Assembly (NCBI RefSeq): GCF_032051575.1
Contig: NZ_DAMBYD010000009.1
Location: 124,001-188,000, forward strand
Source: Aminipila sp032051575
GTDB taxonomy: Bacteria > Bacillota > Clostridia > Peptostreptococcales > Anaerovoracaceae
Reading direction: 5' to 3'
Length of the DNA: 64,000 nt
The notes beneath the pieces are model-generated. The model had not been told where the DNA came from. It did no database searches and worked only from the letters and a program-made list of their open reading frames with translations. Each line of letters opens with the position of its first letter. Position 1 is the first letter of the stretch. The position numbers were made by a program, and so were the translations under genes. This document shows, one piece after another, positions 50,523 to 59,689 of this stretch.

Positions 50523-51803
50523 ATGTTAGACATTAAAAAAATCAGGGAAGAGTATGAAGCGGTAAAGGAAAGTGTTGAAAGAAGAGGAAAGGGAGACTTC
50601 GGTCTAAGTAATGTTCCTGCACTTGATGAAAAAAGAAGAGCTATACTTGCAAAGGTAGAAGCTATGAAAAATAAACAGAATCAGGATTCAAAGGAAATTC
50701 CTATTTTAAAGAAAGCCGGAAAAGATACTACAGCATTAATGGCTGAAATGAAAACGTTGTCAGATGAAATCAAGGAATTGGATTCAGAAGTAAGTGGTGT
50801 TGAAGAAGAATTGAAGCAGGCTTTGTTAAATGTTCCAAACGCACCTCATCCATCCGTTCCTATGGGGAAAGATGATGCAGATAATGTAGAGCTTAGAAAA
50901 TGGGGCGAACCTAGAGCCTTTGATTTTGAATATAAGGCGCATTGGGATGTTGGAACAGATCTTGATATCTTAGATTTTGACAGAGCAGCAAAGATTGCAG
51001 GAGCAAGATTTACAGTATATAAAGGCCTTGGAGCAAGACTGGAACGTGCAGTTATAAACTTTATGTTAAACCTTCACACAGAAGAACATGGATTTACAGA
51101 AATTTTACCTCCATTTATGGTGAACAGAGCAGCCATGACAGGAACTGGTCAGCTTCCTAAATTTGAAGATGATATGTTCCATGTACCGGCTAAAGATTTC
51201 TTCCTTATTCCAACTGCAGAAGTTCCTGTAACAAATCTTTTGATGGATGAAATTGTTGATGCAGATCAGTTACCTATTTATTATACTGCTTATACTCCTT
51301 GTTTCAGAAAAGAAGCCGGTTCAGCGGGCAGAGATACAAGAGGGCTAATCAGACAGCATCAATTTAATAAAGTTGAAATGGTTAAATTTGTAAAGCCTGA
51401 AACTTCTTATGATGAATTGGAATCACTCACTGCAGCAGCAGAAGATGTTTTAAAGAAATTAGAAATTCCTTACAGAGTTGTTAAGCTAAGTTCTGGAGAT
51501 TTAGGATTTTCCTCAGCGATGACTTACGATATTGAAGTTTGGATGCCAAGCTATGGCAGGTATGTTGAAATTTCTTCATGTTCAAACTTTGAAAGTTACC
51601 AGGCAAGAAGAGGAAACATCCGATTCAGACCTGAACCAAAGGGCAAACCAGAATTTGTACACACTTTAAACGGTTCAGGCCTTGCAGTAGGAAGAACGGT
51701 AGCGGCTATTTTGGAAAATTATCAGCAGGCAGATGGAAGCGTAGTTATTCCAGAAGCATTAAAGCCTTACATGGGTAACATTGATAAAATTGAGAAAAGA
51801 TAA
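50523..51803 (+). CDS. serS: Seryl-tRNA synthetase
   Basis: A class II aminoacyl-tRNA synthetase that charges tRNA-Ser. Length 426 residues, standard. Residues 1-105 form the antiparallel coiled-coil arm (KVEAMKNKQNQDSKEIP to SGVEEELKQALLNVPNAPHPSVP). The catalytic core has motif 1 around TGTGQLPKFEDDMF, motif 2 YTPCFRKEAGSAGRDTRGL, SCSNFESYQARR and motif 3 LNGSGLAVGRT. It has no T-box leader, since it lies 18 bases after the glutamine synthetase gene and shares its transcript. It is followed by a hairpin. Confidence 0.96.
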   Translation: MLDIKKIREEYEAVKESVERRGKGDFGLSNVPALDEKRRAILAKVEAMKNKQNQDSKEIPILKKAGKDTTALMAEMKTLSDEIKELDSEVSGVEEELKQALLNVPNAPHPSVPMGKDDADNVELRKWGEPRAFDFEYKAHWDVGTDLDILDFDRAAKIAGARFTVYKGLGARLERAVINFMLNLHTEEHGFTEILPPFMVNRAAMTGTGQLPKFEDDMFHVPAKDFFLIPTAEVPVTNLLMDEIVDADQLPIYYTAYTPCFRKEAGSAGRDTRGLIRQHQFNKVEMVKFVKPETSYDELESLTAAAEDVLKKLEIPYRVVKLSSGDLGFSSAMTYDIEVWMPSYGRYVEISSCSNFESYQARRGNIRFRPEPKGKPEFVHTLNGSGLAVGRTVAAILENYQQADGSVVIPEALKPYMGNIDKIEKR

Positions 51804-51828
51804 ATAAGGCATATGCTAATTTGTGAAT

Positions 51829-51860
51829 GGGGCTGTATCTTTCTAAGTACAGTCCCTTAA
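51829..51860 (+). terminator. Weak hairpin between serS and the proline symporter gene
   Basis: GGGCTGTA (51830-51837) pairs with TACAGTCCC (51848-51856) with one G-U pair. Only a short T-poor tail follows, so this may be a partial terminator. Confidence 0.4.
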
Positions 51861-51911
51861 CTTAATAGTACAACACTTTTATACACTAATACAATAAAGG
51901 AGAAACTTAAT

Positions 51912-53390
51912 TTGTTAATTATTGCTATAATATTTATTCTGTATTTAGGACTGATGGTTGCTATTGGTTTTAAATTTTACAGTAAGACAGATGACCTTTC
52001 AGATTACATATTGGGGGGGAGAAAGTTAAACAGCTGGGTAACAGCTATGTCAGCACAGGCGTCAGATATGAGCGGCTGGCTTTTGATTGGACTCCCTGGA
52101 ACAGCCTATATGCTGTATGAAGGAACATCAGAAGCAATCTGGACCGCTATCGGGCTTTTGCTTGGAACGTATTTAAATTGGCTTGTGGTGGCCAAAAGAC
52201 TAAGAACCTACACTCAGATTTCTGGAAATGCCATAACCTTGCCAGATTTCTTTGAGAACAGATTTGGGGATGATAAACATATTCTTAAGACCGTTTCAGC
52301 GATTTTTACCGTCATATTTTTCTTAGTATATACTTCGTCACAGTTTGCGGCTGGAGGAAAGTTGTTTAATACTATATTTGGTATAGATTATACAACAGGT
52401 CTTATTATCGGCGCAGTTATTATTTTGGCCTATACTGCACTTGGCGGGTTTAATGCAGTATGCTGGACAGATACGATAATGGGTGCAACTATGTTTGTTG
52501 CTCTTATAGTAGTGCCTGTTGTGGCAGTAATAAATATGAGTGGTCTGGATGGAGTTGCCTATAGACTTGCAGCATTAACACCAGAAACCCTCGGATTTTT
52601 TCCAAAAAGTAATGGCACTGTAAATACCATGATTCTTGCATCTTCTTTAGGATGGGGGCTTGGATATTTTGGTCAACCGCATATTCTTGTACGGTTTATG
52701 GCTATCGAATCACCAGACATGATAAAAAAGTCAAGGGTTATAGCCATGGTTTGGGTAATAATTACTTTATCTGCAGCAACAGCAATTGGCGTTATTGGAA
52801 AGGCCTATATGCCATATTTAGTGGATGGTGAAACGATTTATATGGCTATGATTAATAAAATGTTTAACCCAGTAATAGCTGGATTACTTCTTTGTGCAAT
52901 ACTTGCAGCGATTATGAGTACCGCAAGTTCACAACTTTTAGTGACAGCATCTTCTGTATCAAAAGATCTTTACGCAACTCTTTTTAAGAAAGATTCAGAA
53001 GGAAGCGGCATTGTCTGGGTTAGCCGAATTACTGTAGTAATAATCTCATTGATTGCGATTTCTATCGCTCTTAACCCAAGCAGTTCTGTATTTGGGCTTG
53101 TATCCTGCGCATGGGGAGGCTTTGGTGCCGCTTTTGGGCCACTTATCCTATTTGCGCTTTTCTGGAGAAGAATGACAGCACAGGGAGCTATAACGGGTAT
53201 GATTGTTGGTGGCGTTACGGATATAATATGGTATTTACAGACAGGTGGAATATTTGATATTTACGAGATTATACCAGGTTTTGTGCTTTCATCCATAACA
53301 ATCATTGTAGTGAGCCTGTGTACGAAAGTATCACCAAGAATGGCACAAGAGTTTGATGAAGCGAAGAGACTTTCTAAAGAAGCTCGTTAG
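51912..53390 (+). CDS. putP: Sodium/proline symporter
   Basis: A 492-residue sodium:solute symporter with 12-13 spans. DDLSDYILGGRKLNSWVTAMSAQASDMSGW (in part DYILGGRKLNSWVTAMSAQA) is the PutP signature at residues 30-60. GLGYFGQPHILVRFMA and AAIMSTASSQLLVTASSVSKD are also highly conserved. It imports proline with Na+, as a nutrient or osmolyte. The start is a TTG at 51912 after AAAGGAGAAA. It has its own terminator. Confidence 0.92.
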   Translation: MLIIAIIFILYLGLMVAIGFKFYSKTDDLSDYILGGRKLNSWVTAMSAQASDMSGWLLIGLPGTAYMLYEGTSEAIWTAIGLLLGTYLNWLVVAKRLRTYTQISGNAITLPDFFENRFGDDKHILKTVSAIFTVIFFLVYTSSQFAAGGKLFNTIFGIDYTTGLIIGAVIILAYTALGGFNAVCWTDTIMGATMFVALIVVPVVAVINMSGLDGVAYRLAALTPETLGFFPKSNGTVNTMILASSLGWGLGYFGQPHILVRFMAIESPDMIKKSRVIAMVWVIITLSAATAIGVIGKAYMPYLVDGETIYMAMINKMFNPVIAGLLLCAILAAIMSTASSQLLVTASSVSKDLYATLFKKDSEGSGIVWVSRITVVIISLIAISIALNPSSSVFGLVSCAWGGFGAAFGPLILFALFWRRMTAQGAITGMIVGGVTDIIWYLQTGGIFDIYEIIPGFVLSSITIIVVSLCTKVSPRMAQEFDEAKRLSKEAR

Positions 53391-53404
53391 GACTATACAA
53401 AAAT

Positions 53405-53440
53405 CAAAAACTGTCTAAATTTTAGACAGTTTTTTTATTT
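53405..53440 (+). terminator. Terminator of putP
   Basis: AAAAACTGTCTAAA and TTTAGACAGTTTTT form a 14-base palindromic stem with almost no loop, followed by TTATTT. Confidence 0.9.
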
Positions 53441-53537
53441 GTGTTTGAATTTTATACAACTGAAAAAAATTATCTATTTCACATCTGCAAATAAAAACGT
53501 AAAATGATTAAAACAAAGAAAGAAGGAGGCTACGAAA

Positions 53538-54956
53538 GTGAAGAAAAAATATATTTGCATGGTACTAGCAGCAGGCTTAATGATTAGTTCGGCCAGTTTA
53601 GTTTTTGCAGGAACCAATGCGGCATTAACTGCTAATACTTCAGTACAGCCAAAATCAACAAGCTCAGCAATAGTTACTTCAGGGGCAGCAGTAAATACAT
53701 CTGGAACAGCGATTACAACAACGGGTACGGCTGTTACTACGTCAAATACAGCAATTACAACCTCCGGCACAGCAATAACGACTTCTGATACAGCTATTCA
53801 AGGGATTGCAACACCACAAAAAACAGAAACAAAAAAACTTTCCCTTTCAGAGGCTATTAAAATAATGAAAACAACTGGGGCATCAGCAGAAACCGCAGAA
53901 CTTCACAGACAGTCAGACATAGCGGTTGGAAATGGATATTCAGAAACAGTTAGTAAAATTAAAAATACGGAAGATAGCTTGGATTTAGCGGATAAAGTTG
54001 AAAATGCACATCCGGGGTACTGGAAATCAAAGGGGACCAGTGTAGTAGAAATGGCTTATGAGGCTCAAATTGCTGGTGCAACTTCTAATAATAAAAAAAT
54101 TATGCAGATTAGGCGTGACTTTGCCAGACAAAACACAGAAAATAATTATCAGGCAGAGCTGAATCAAATTGAATCCGATACAATCAGTATATATTATAAA
54201 GTACTACTTGCTCAGGATAACTTAAAAATAGCTAAAGAAAATTTGCTGTCACAACAAAAAACACTGAAGAATGTTGAAGCAAAGAAGGCAGTAGGATTAC
54301 TTTCAAAGAAAGATGTATTACAAGCTGAATCTTCAGTATCTAATGCAGAAAGTGCAGTTCGAAGTGCAGAAACGCAGATGAAATATGCTAAAATGTCATT
54401 TAACTATTTACTGGGATACAATGTTCAGCAGGATGTAGTCTTTACGGATACTTTGGAAACAATCACGACAACAACCACCACAGCAGCCATAACAGCAGAT
54501 ACTGCGGTACAAAATGCATTAAATAATAGAATTGAACTAAAGGGCGCAAATCTTGCGATTAAAGTGTACGATATTTTGCTTGATGATGTAAAGGCATATC
54601 CTAACAGTTCGTCCACATATCTAAATGCAAAGATAAATTTAGCAGAATCTAAAAAGACAGCCAAAGATGCATATAGCAAAATTGAAATTGATATAAGAAA
54701 TAAGTGCGACTTAGTCCAGGATAAAAAGGCAGCAGTGGATGCAGCAAAGGAACTTCTTACTTATGCGACAGAAGGGGAAAGACTTGTGCAGCTTACCAAT
54801 GAAGAGGGCATAAGTACCGTAGAAGAATTATTATCAACACAGGTAAGTGTATATAAAGCAAAATTAAACTTAGCTAATGCAAACTCAGAGTATGCATTAG
54901 CCTTAAAGAGTTATGAGTTTGCCCAAGGAGTTGGAACTACAAGAATTCCACTGTAA
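53538..54956 (+). CDS. TolC family protein with seven heptad repeats
   Basis: A 472-residue secreted protein. Residues 1-24 are a signal peptide (SASLVFA-G). Residues 41-89 are seven degenerate Thr/Ser-rich heptads of the type SGTAITT. A TolC-like helical part follows from about 97 (KLSLSEAIKIM) and has long coiled-coil stretches with the two family repeats (NAESAVRSAETQMKYAKMSF; VEELLSTQVSVYKAKLNLA). TolC proteins are normally outer-membrane export ducts; in monoderm Firmicutes they are thought to act at the wall. The GTG start follows AAGGAGG. It sits upstream of the TetR, HlyD and permease genes and probably serves the same exporter. Confidence 0.8.
   Translation: MKKKYICMVLAAGLMISSASLVFAGTNAALTANTSVQPKSTSSAIVTSGAAVNTSGTAITTTGTAVTTSNTAITTSGTAITTSDTAIQGIATPQKTETKKLSLSEAIKIMKTTGASAETAELHRQSDIAVGNGYSETVSKIKNTEDSLDLADKVENAHPGYWKSKGTSVVEMAYEAQIAGATSNNKKIMQIRRDFARQNTENNYQAELNQIESDTISIYYKVLLAQDNLKIAKENLLSQQKTLKNVEAKKAVGLLSKKDVLQAESSVSNAESAVRSAETQMKYAKMSFNYLLGYNVQQDVVFTDTLETITTTTTTAAITADTAVQNALNNRIELKGANLAIKVYDILLDDVKAYPNSSSTYLNAKINLAESKKTAKDAYSKIEIDIRNKCDLVQDKKAAVDAAKELLTYATEGERLVQLTNEEGISTVEELLSTQVSVYKAKLNLANANSEYALALKSYEFAQGVGTTRIPL
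53658..53804 (+). repeat. Seven 21-bp repeats encoding Thr-rich heptads
   Basis: The seven units are TSSAIVT, SGAAVNT, SGTAITT, TGTAVTT, SNTAITT, SGTAITT and SDTAIQG. Each is 21 bases, in frame, and the DNA is more diverged than the protein, so the repeat is maintained at protein level. Confidence 0.8.
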
Positions 54957-54976
54957 TGTAGAAAAGGTGTTAGATA

Positions 54977-55561
54977 TCAGGCTGGCTTAGATTTCATAGC
55001 AAATCGCTCCAATGCGGTTCGGGCTGTACCAGAAGCAATTGTATCTAAAATGTCGATTACTTCTTCTGGCGACCGTTTCATGCCGTTGGAAAGCCAGTCT
55101 TCTAGCAAAGCGCCGAAAGAAATTGAGTAATAGTGTACTACATGATTGAAGGATTCTTCGTCAACATTAATATCAGATGAAATCTGTGTAATGATTTGTG
55201 TAGCAACTTTTACCACGTCGGTATATAAAAACTTTTTGATAGCAGAACGACCAAGGGAATTTAGAGCGCAAAGAACGATGGTAGAGTTCTTTTCCAAATA
55301 TTTAAGAAGATAAAGACCAGCTTCCTGCCATGTTAGAAAGCTTTCAGTGTCTTCCAAAACGGAAACAATCTCTTGATTAATAATCCACTCAAGAAGAGCG
55401 TAAATATCTTGAAAATGATAGTAAAAGGTCTGGCGGTTTACTCCGCAGTCCTCAACTATTTCTCGAATGCTTATTTTATTCAAAGGCTTTTGAGCCATTA
55501 ATTTTTTTAGAGAATCTGCCATAAGGCGTTTTGTTAATTCAGTTGTTATAGATTGTGCCAC
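54977..55561 (-). CDS. TetR family transcriptional regulator
   Basis: A 194-residue TetR-type repressor. Residues 8-54 form the N-terminal helix-turn-helix (ADSLKKLMAQKPLNKISIREI, then CGVNRQTFYYHFQD). The C-terminal ligand domain resembles the DhaS/TetR_C_8 class, with a long helix around LLKYLEKNSTIVLCAL. It lies between the TolC gene (convergent, 20 bases) and the 100-residue protein/HlyD/permease operon (divergent, 109 bases between start codons). It most likely represses that operon and responds to its export substrate. Confidence 0.87.
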   Translation of the reverse strand: MAQSITTELTKRLMADSLKKLMAQKPLNKISIREIVEDCGVNRQTFYYHFQDIYALLEWIINQEIVSVLEDTESFLTWQEAGLYLLKYLEKNSTIVLCALNSLGRSAIKKFLYTDVVKVATQIITQISSDINVDEESFNHVVHYYSISFGALLEDWLSNGMKRSPEEVIDILDTIASGTARTALERFAMKSKPA

Positions 55562-55670
55562 AAGGAACCTCCGTTATTTTTTGATTTTAATAAATACATT
55601 ATATAGGAACAATTGTCAAAAAACCATGCAAATGTACAATAAATATGGTTTAAGAGAAAGGAAGCATTCA

Positions 55671-55973
55671 ATGAGTGGAAAGTATGCCATCGTATTGAAG
55701 AGCCCTATGGGCCCTAAAAAGGGTTTTATTAACTTAAGCAGACTAGACAACAGTATAGAAGGCAGCTTGGATTGTTTAGGAAAGAAGCATTTATTTTCAG
55801 GAACGATGTCTGAAAGCGGGAAATTATCTTTAAGGGGGATACTGAGGTCTCCGCTAGGTGAAGAACCTTTTCTGATTATGGGAACAATTCAAGAAAACAT
55901 ACTTACGGCCAGCTTTAAAAGGCGTAATGAAAGCTATGAAATATTAGGACTTAAAGTTGAGGACAATAATTAG
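55671..55973 (+). CDS. 100-residue protein of unknown function heading the export operon
   Basis: A small soluble protein starting MSGKYAIVLKSPMGPKKGFI. Its beta-rich pattern continues with SIEGSLDCLGKKHLFSGTMS and LIMGTIQENILTASFKRRNE; the spacing of Gly at strand turns suggests a small beta-barrel, possibly lipocalin- or polyketide-cyclase-sized. I recognise no named family. The ATG at 55671 follows AAAGGAAG; the frame is open upstream to 55581 without a ribosome site. It is 23 bases before the HlyD gene and downstream of the divergent TetR gene, so it is part of the regulated operon. It could bind the exported compound. Confidence 0.65.
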   Translation: MSGKYAIVLKSPMGPKKGFINLSRLDNSIEGSLDCLGKKHLFSGTMSESGKLSLRGILRSPLGEEPFLIMGTIQENILTASFKRRNESYEILGLKVEDNN

Positions 55974-55996
55974 AAATTTAGAGAGGAAGATAAGAC

Positions 55997-56986
55997 ATGG
56001 AAAAAGAGATATTAGCAGCAGTCGATAAAACAAAAAAAACTACAGCGATACTTGTCGGTGTGCTGGTGGTTGCATTAATTGTAGCAGGCTGTTGGTCTTT
56101 TAGCAGTAAAGCAGAAGGAAAAGATGATTTCATAGTTCAGGGAAACGTTAAAACAACAGAAATCGATTTAAACTCCAAGCTTGCAGGAAATATTGGAGAA
56201 ATTCTTGTTAAAGAAGGCGATCAGGTTAAAGCAGGAGATATTATCATAAAGATTTCTAGTGAAGCAGTGCAGGCAAAATTACAGCAGGCAGAAGCCGCTA
56301 AGTCTGCTGCACAAGCAATAGCAAACAAGGCACAAAACGGAGCGAGAAGTCAGGAAGTGGCACAGGCAAAAGCGGCGTTTGATTATGCGCAGAAAACTTA
56401 TGACAGAATGAAGACTTTACTACAGGAAGAGGCAATATCACAAGCAACTTTTGATCAGGTAGAGGCACAATACATTGCAGCGAAAGAAACTTATAATATG
56501 GCTGTCGAAGGGGCTAGAAGCGAGGATGTTGCAGCAGCAGGGTCTCAGGTTGCTCAAGCAGATGGTGCTATTGCAGAAGTTAACAGCTATCTTGATGATG
56601 CACAAATTAAAGCACCAGTAGATGGTACTATTATTTCAATAAATGTAAATCAGGGAGAACTTATTTCTACAGGTATGCCGCTTGCAACACTTTCGACGAA
56701 TGATGAACCTTGGGTTGAAGTAAATGTTAAAGAAACAGATCTGGATAAAGTTAAACAGGGCCAGGAAGTAAAAGTTACTTTTCCAGCATATCCAGATAAT
56801 GAATGGAAAGGTACTGTGACGGTTATTAACAAAAAACCTGACTTCGCCACTAAAAGAGCAACCAATGAAAATGGAGATTTTGATGTATTGTCATATGGCG
56901 TAAAAATATCTATTTCAGGCATGGATAAAGAACTATATTCAGGAATGACCGCTATGATCGATTTTGGAAGAAATGAAGGAAAGTAA
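55997..56986 (+). CDS. HlyD family membrane fusion protein
   Basis: A 329-residue periplasmic-adaptor-type protein. One N-terminal span (about 16-37) anchors it. The first lipoyl half is VKTTEIDLNSKLAGNIGEIL, followed by KEGDQVKAGD. A coiled-coil hairpin runs from about 93 to 195 (AQAIANKAQNGARSQEV and TYNMAVEGARSEDVAAA mark its two ends). The second lipoyl half is IKAPVDGTIISINVNQGEL, and a beta-barrel domain ends with YSGMTAMIDFG. It links a membrane exporter to a TolC-like duct, both encoded here. The permease gene starts two bases after its stop. Confidence 0.92.
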   Translation: MEKEILAAVDKTKKTTAILVGVLVVALIVAGCWSFSSKAEGKDDFIVQGNVKTTEIDLNSKLAGNIGEILVKEGDQVKAGDIIIKISSEAVQAKLQQAEAAKSAAQAIANKAQNGARSQEVAQAKAAFDYAQKTYDRMKTLLQEEAISQATFDQVEAQYIAAKETYNMAVEGARSEDVAAAGSQVAQADGAIAEVNSYLDDAQIKAPVDGTIISINVNQGELISTGMPLATLSTNDEPWVEVNVKETDLDKVKQGQEVKVTFPAYPDNEWKGTVTVINKKPDFATKRATNENGDFDVLSYGVKISISGMDKELYSGMTAMIDFGRNEGK

Positions 56987-56987
56987 A

Positions 56988-58157
56988 ATGCTTAAATCAA
57001 ACAAACTAACAGTAGCATTCTACAAGTTTAAATTAAAACACCCAAGATTTGTTATGGCGACACTGGTATTTATCATTATACCTTTAGTGGCTGGACTGGC
57101 ATTAGGCTATGAAATGAAGGCGGATGTGCCTACAAGTATTCCAACGGTTATTGTAAATCATGATAACTCTGATTTTAGTAGAAAGTTTACGGGTTTCGTA
57201 GAGGATAGCAATTACTTTGATGTTATAGAGTATGCGGATAACGATAATAGAATAAAGAAACTTATGGATCGAGATAAGGCGTATGCAGGTATAATCATTC
57301 CAATGGGCTTTTATAGTGATATGCGTGCCGGAAAAGCTCCCAAAATTCTAACCGTATACGATGGTGCTGCGCTTTCTGTAGTTACCACTTCTAAAACGGC
57401 TATGTCAGAGATTCTACTAACAACAAAAGCTGCATATATGATGAGCATTTTTGAGGGTAAGCTGTCTACGGTTCCAGAACAGGTTATGAATATGGTAGCC
57501 CCCATAAGTGTAAATTACAAATTTCTTTATAATTCTACAAAGAGCTTTAGAAATTACCTTTTAATAGGAATGCTGGCCTCCGTTATACAAGTAGGAATTG
57601 CTATGCAGGGGGCTGAAAGAGGATACGAAAACCAAATGAACCCTAGAACCTATTTGAACCAGCTGAAGGTGGTAAGCGGATGGACAATTATGAGTACCAT
57701 ATCTATTATTCTCTGTCTAGGTGTTCAGTATTTATTTTTTGATATGCCATATAGAAGTACAGTCTTCGGTGGGCTTTTAATGACCATAATGTTTGCCATG
57801 TGTATTTTAAATATGGGGTATATTGTGGGAAATCTTGTTCCAGACAGAACTTTTGCTATTCAGGTTTCTGCAATTCTGGTTCTGCCAACAAGTATATTGG
57901 GCGGCTATACATATCCTATTGTTGCAATGCCTGAAGGGTTTCAGATTTTGGCACAGGGAACACCATTCTTTTATTATGGGAACGGGATAAGAGATCTTTG
58001 CTTAAAACAATTGGAATTACATCATTTAATGGTTCCTCTAAAATTTTTTGCCACGTATATACTTGCAGAACTCTTAATCATTCTTGCAGTTACAATTTTT
58101 AAGAACTGGTGGAGAGCAAAATATAAAAGTGGATTGGGGGTGACTCCAATTGTTTAA
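56988..58157 (+). CDS. ABC-2 type permease, first subunit
   Basis: A 389-residue membrane protein of the ABC-2 permease class (YhhJ/YbhR-like). One span near residues 22-44 is followed by a large extracytoplasmic domain (about 45-190: SIPTVIVNHDNSDFSRKF, DKAYAGIIIP, KILTVYDG) and then five spans in the last 190 residues, ending with a short basic tail. Such proteins normally pair with an ABC ATPase; none is encoded in the operon. The ATG at 56988 lies two bases after the hlyD-type stop with AAGGAAAG inside the upstream gene. It overlaps the second permease gene by eight bases. Confidence 0.85.
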   Translation: MLKSNKLTVAFYKFKLKHPRFVMATLVFIIIPLVAGLALGYEMKADVPTSIPTVIVNHDNSDFSRKFTGFVEDSNYFDVIEYADNDNRIKKLMDRDKAYAGIIIPMGFYSDMRAGKAPKILTVYDGAALSVVTTSKTAMSEILLTTKAAYMMSIFEGKLSTVPEQVMNMVAPISVNYKFLYNSTKSFRNYLLIGMLASVIQVGIAMQGAERGYENQMNPRTYLNQLKVVSGWTIMSTISIILCLGVQYLFFDMPYRSTVFGGLLMTIMFAMCILNMGYIVGNLVPDRTFAIQVSAILVLPTSILGGYTYPIVAMPEGFQILAQGTPFFYYGNGIRDLCLKQLELHHLMVPLKFFATYILAELLIILAVTIFKNWWRAKYKSGLGVTPIV

Positions 58158-59328
58158 AGAACTTAAAGGTATGACCCTTGCTGAAAAAAAAGAAAAGTTT
58201 ATGGAGATTAAGCCCTATTTGATTATCCTATTTGTGCCTATGGCGTTTACCTTGTTGTTTGGTGGTTTGTTCAGTCCTATTTTTGTTCAGGATATTCCCA
58301 TTGCAGTTTATGACATGGACCATTCTGCAACGTCCAGAGATATTATAGATTATTTTTATGATTCTCCAGCGTTAAGTATAACAGAGGACGTTTCTTCTGT
58401 TGAAGAGGTAAAGGAAAAACTTCTTTTAGGTGAAATTCACGGAGCTATTATAATTCCTGAGGATTTTGGAAAAGACTTAAACGGTAAAAAGGGTGCAAAA
58501 GCAGTAGTTTTTATGGATAATACAAACTTCATGTATGGAAACAATGTAATGAGTGCGATAAATACTATTTTTGAAACAGTTAATGCTGGCGTTCAGATGA
58601 AGCTTTTAGAGGCAGGTTCACTAGTACCTTATCAAGCGGAACAAAGTGCATATACGCTAAATTTAGTGGATAGAGTACTGTATAACCCTCAGCTGGGGTA
58701 CTTTTATTATTTGTTTCCAGGGCTTCTTTCCATATTTATTCAGCAGGCTTTTTTAGCAGCAGGTGTTCCGACTTTGATAGAAGAGAAAAATAGACTGCGT
58801 GATTTACCGATGCATCTTAATAAGGAGCTTATAATCGTTAAGATGTCCTTAATGGTTCGCAGGTTTATGCTTATGGGTGGATGCAGTATCATAAGTATGA
58901 TGGCGTGTTTGAAAATTGCTACGGCAGTGACCGGCTTTCCCATGGAGGGGAATATATTTGTTTTGATATTATTCCAGACTGTTTTTCTAGGAGCTGTAAT
59001 GGGAATGGCACTAGTTATAGCCTCTGTATTTGAGCAGGTAGCCCATGCGGCACAATTTACAATGTTTTTGACAGTGCCAACCTTCCTTTCGTGTGGATTT
59101 GCATGGCCTGAATATATGATGGCGCCAGGATTTGCAGACGTTATAAAGGCCATATGGCCACTGTATTATTTTATAACGCCTATGAAAGATGTCATGTTAA
59201 AAGGAATCGGGCTGGAACTGTTAAAACCGTATTTAATAGGGTGTGCTATATTTGCAACAGTATGGGTTCCCATAGGTTTACTTCTTTTTAGAAGAAAGAT
59301 AAAAATAATAAGAGAGCTTCATTCTTAA
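58150..59328 (+). CDS. ABC-2 type permease, second subunit
   Basis: A 392-residue paralogue of the preceding gene with the same layout: one span (about 27-48), an extracytoplasmic domain (IPIAVYDMDHSATSRDIIDY, IHGAIIIPEDFG, VVFMDNTNFMYGN) and five spans near the C-terminus (TVPTFLSCGFAWPEYMM and PLYYFITPMKDVMLKG are conserved). The two probably form a heterodimer. Translation starts at a TTG (58150) after GGGGGTGA within the end of the first permease gene. The operon ends at a hairpin that overlaps the last codons. Confidence 0.85.
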   Translation: MFKELKGMTLAEKKEKFMEIKPYLIILFVPMAFTLLFGGLFSPIFVQDIPIAVYDMDHSATSRDIIDYFYDSPALSITEDVSSVEEVKEKLLLGEIHGAIIIPEDFGKDLNGKKGAKAVVFMDNTNFMYGNNVMSAINTIFETVNAGVQMKLLEAGSLVPYQAEQSAYTLNLVDRVLYNPQLGYFYYLFPGLLSIFIQQAFLAAGVPTLIEEKNRLRDLPMHLNKELIIVKMSLMVRRFMLMGGCSIISMMACLKIATAVTGFPMEGNIFVLILFQTVFLGAVMGMALVIASVFEQVAHAAQFTMFLTVPTFLSCGFAWPEYMMAPGFADVIKAIWPLYYFITPMKDVMLKGIGLELLKPYLIGCAIFATVWVPIGLLLFRRKIKIIRELHS

Positions 59329-59345
59329 ATGTGGCTCTCTTATTT
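59310..59345 (+). terminator. Terminator of the export operon
   Basis: AAGAGAGC (59310-59317) pairs with GCTCTCTT (59334-59341) and is followed by ATTTATTTA. The left arm lies in the last codons of the second permease gene. Confidence 0.75.
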
Positions 59346-59689
59346 ATTTAATAAACCTGTGATTTGAGTGAAAATTTAGTTGTTTATGACAAATTTTAAA
59401 TTAAAAAGTAAAATTTTTGAATATTATGTAAATTTAGATTGAAATGGGTCAAAGAAAATGTTATTATCATGATAATTTCCAATGAGCGGTAGATTTGGAA
59501 CATAAGTACAAATTTAAGAGAAGAGATGATATTAGTGAATTAATAGAAAATATTAAATGTTTTTTATTATATTTGCATGCCATTCGTCATTTAGTAAGAT
59601 GGTGATTAGTCCAAGTTAATAACTCAACTAACTTGGCTCAACTTAACTCAACTCAACTTAAATGAACACAAAAAGGAGAGTGTGTACAA
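59346..59689 (+). other. AT-rich leader region of the chemoreceptor gene
   Basis: No gene is present. Close to the chemoreceptor start (59618-59660) the sequence is a degenerate simple repeat built from AACTCAACT, CTCAACTTAA and CTCAACTCAACTTAA words. Upstream of this I see neither a clear sigma-A nor a sigma-D promoter. The ribosome site AAAGGAGAG lies at 59671-59679. Confidence 0.5.
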
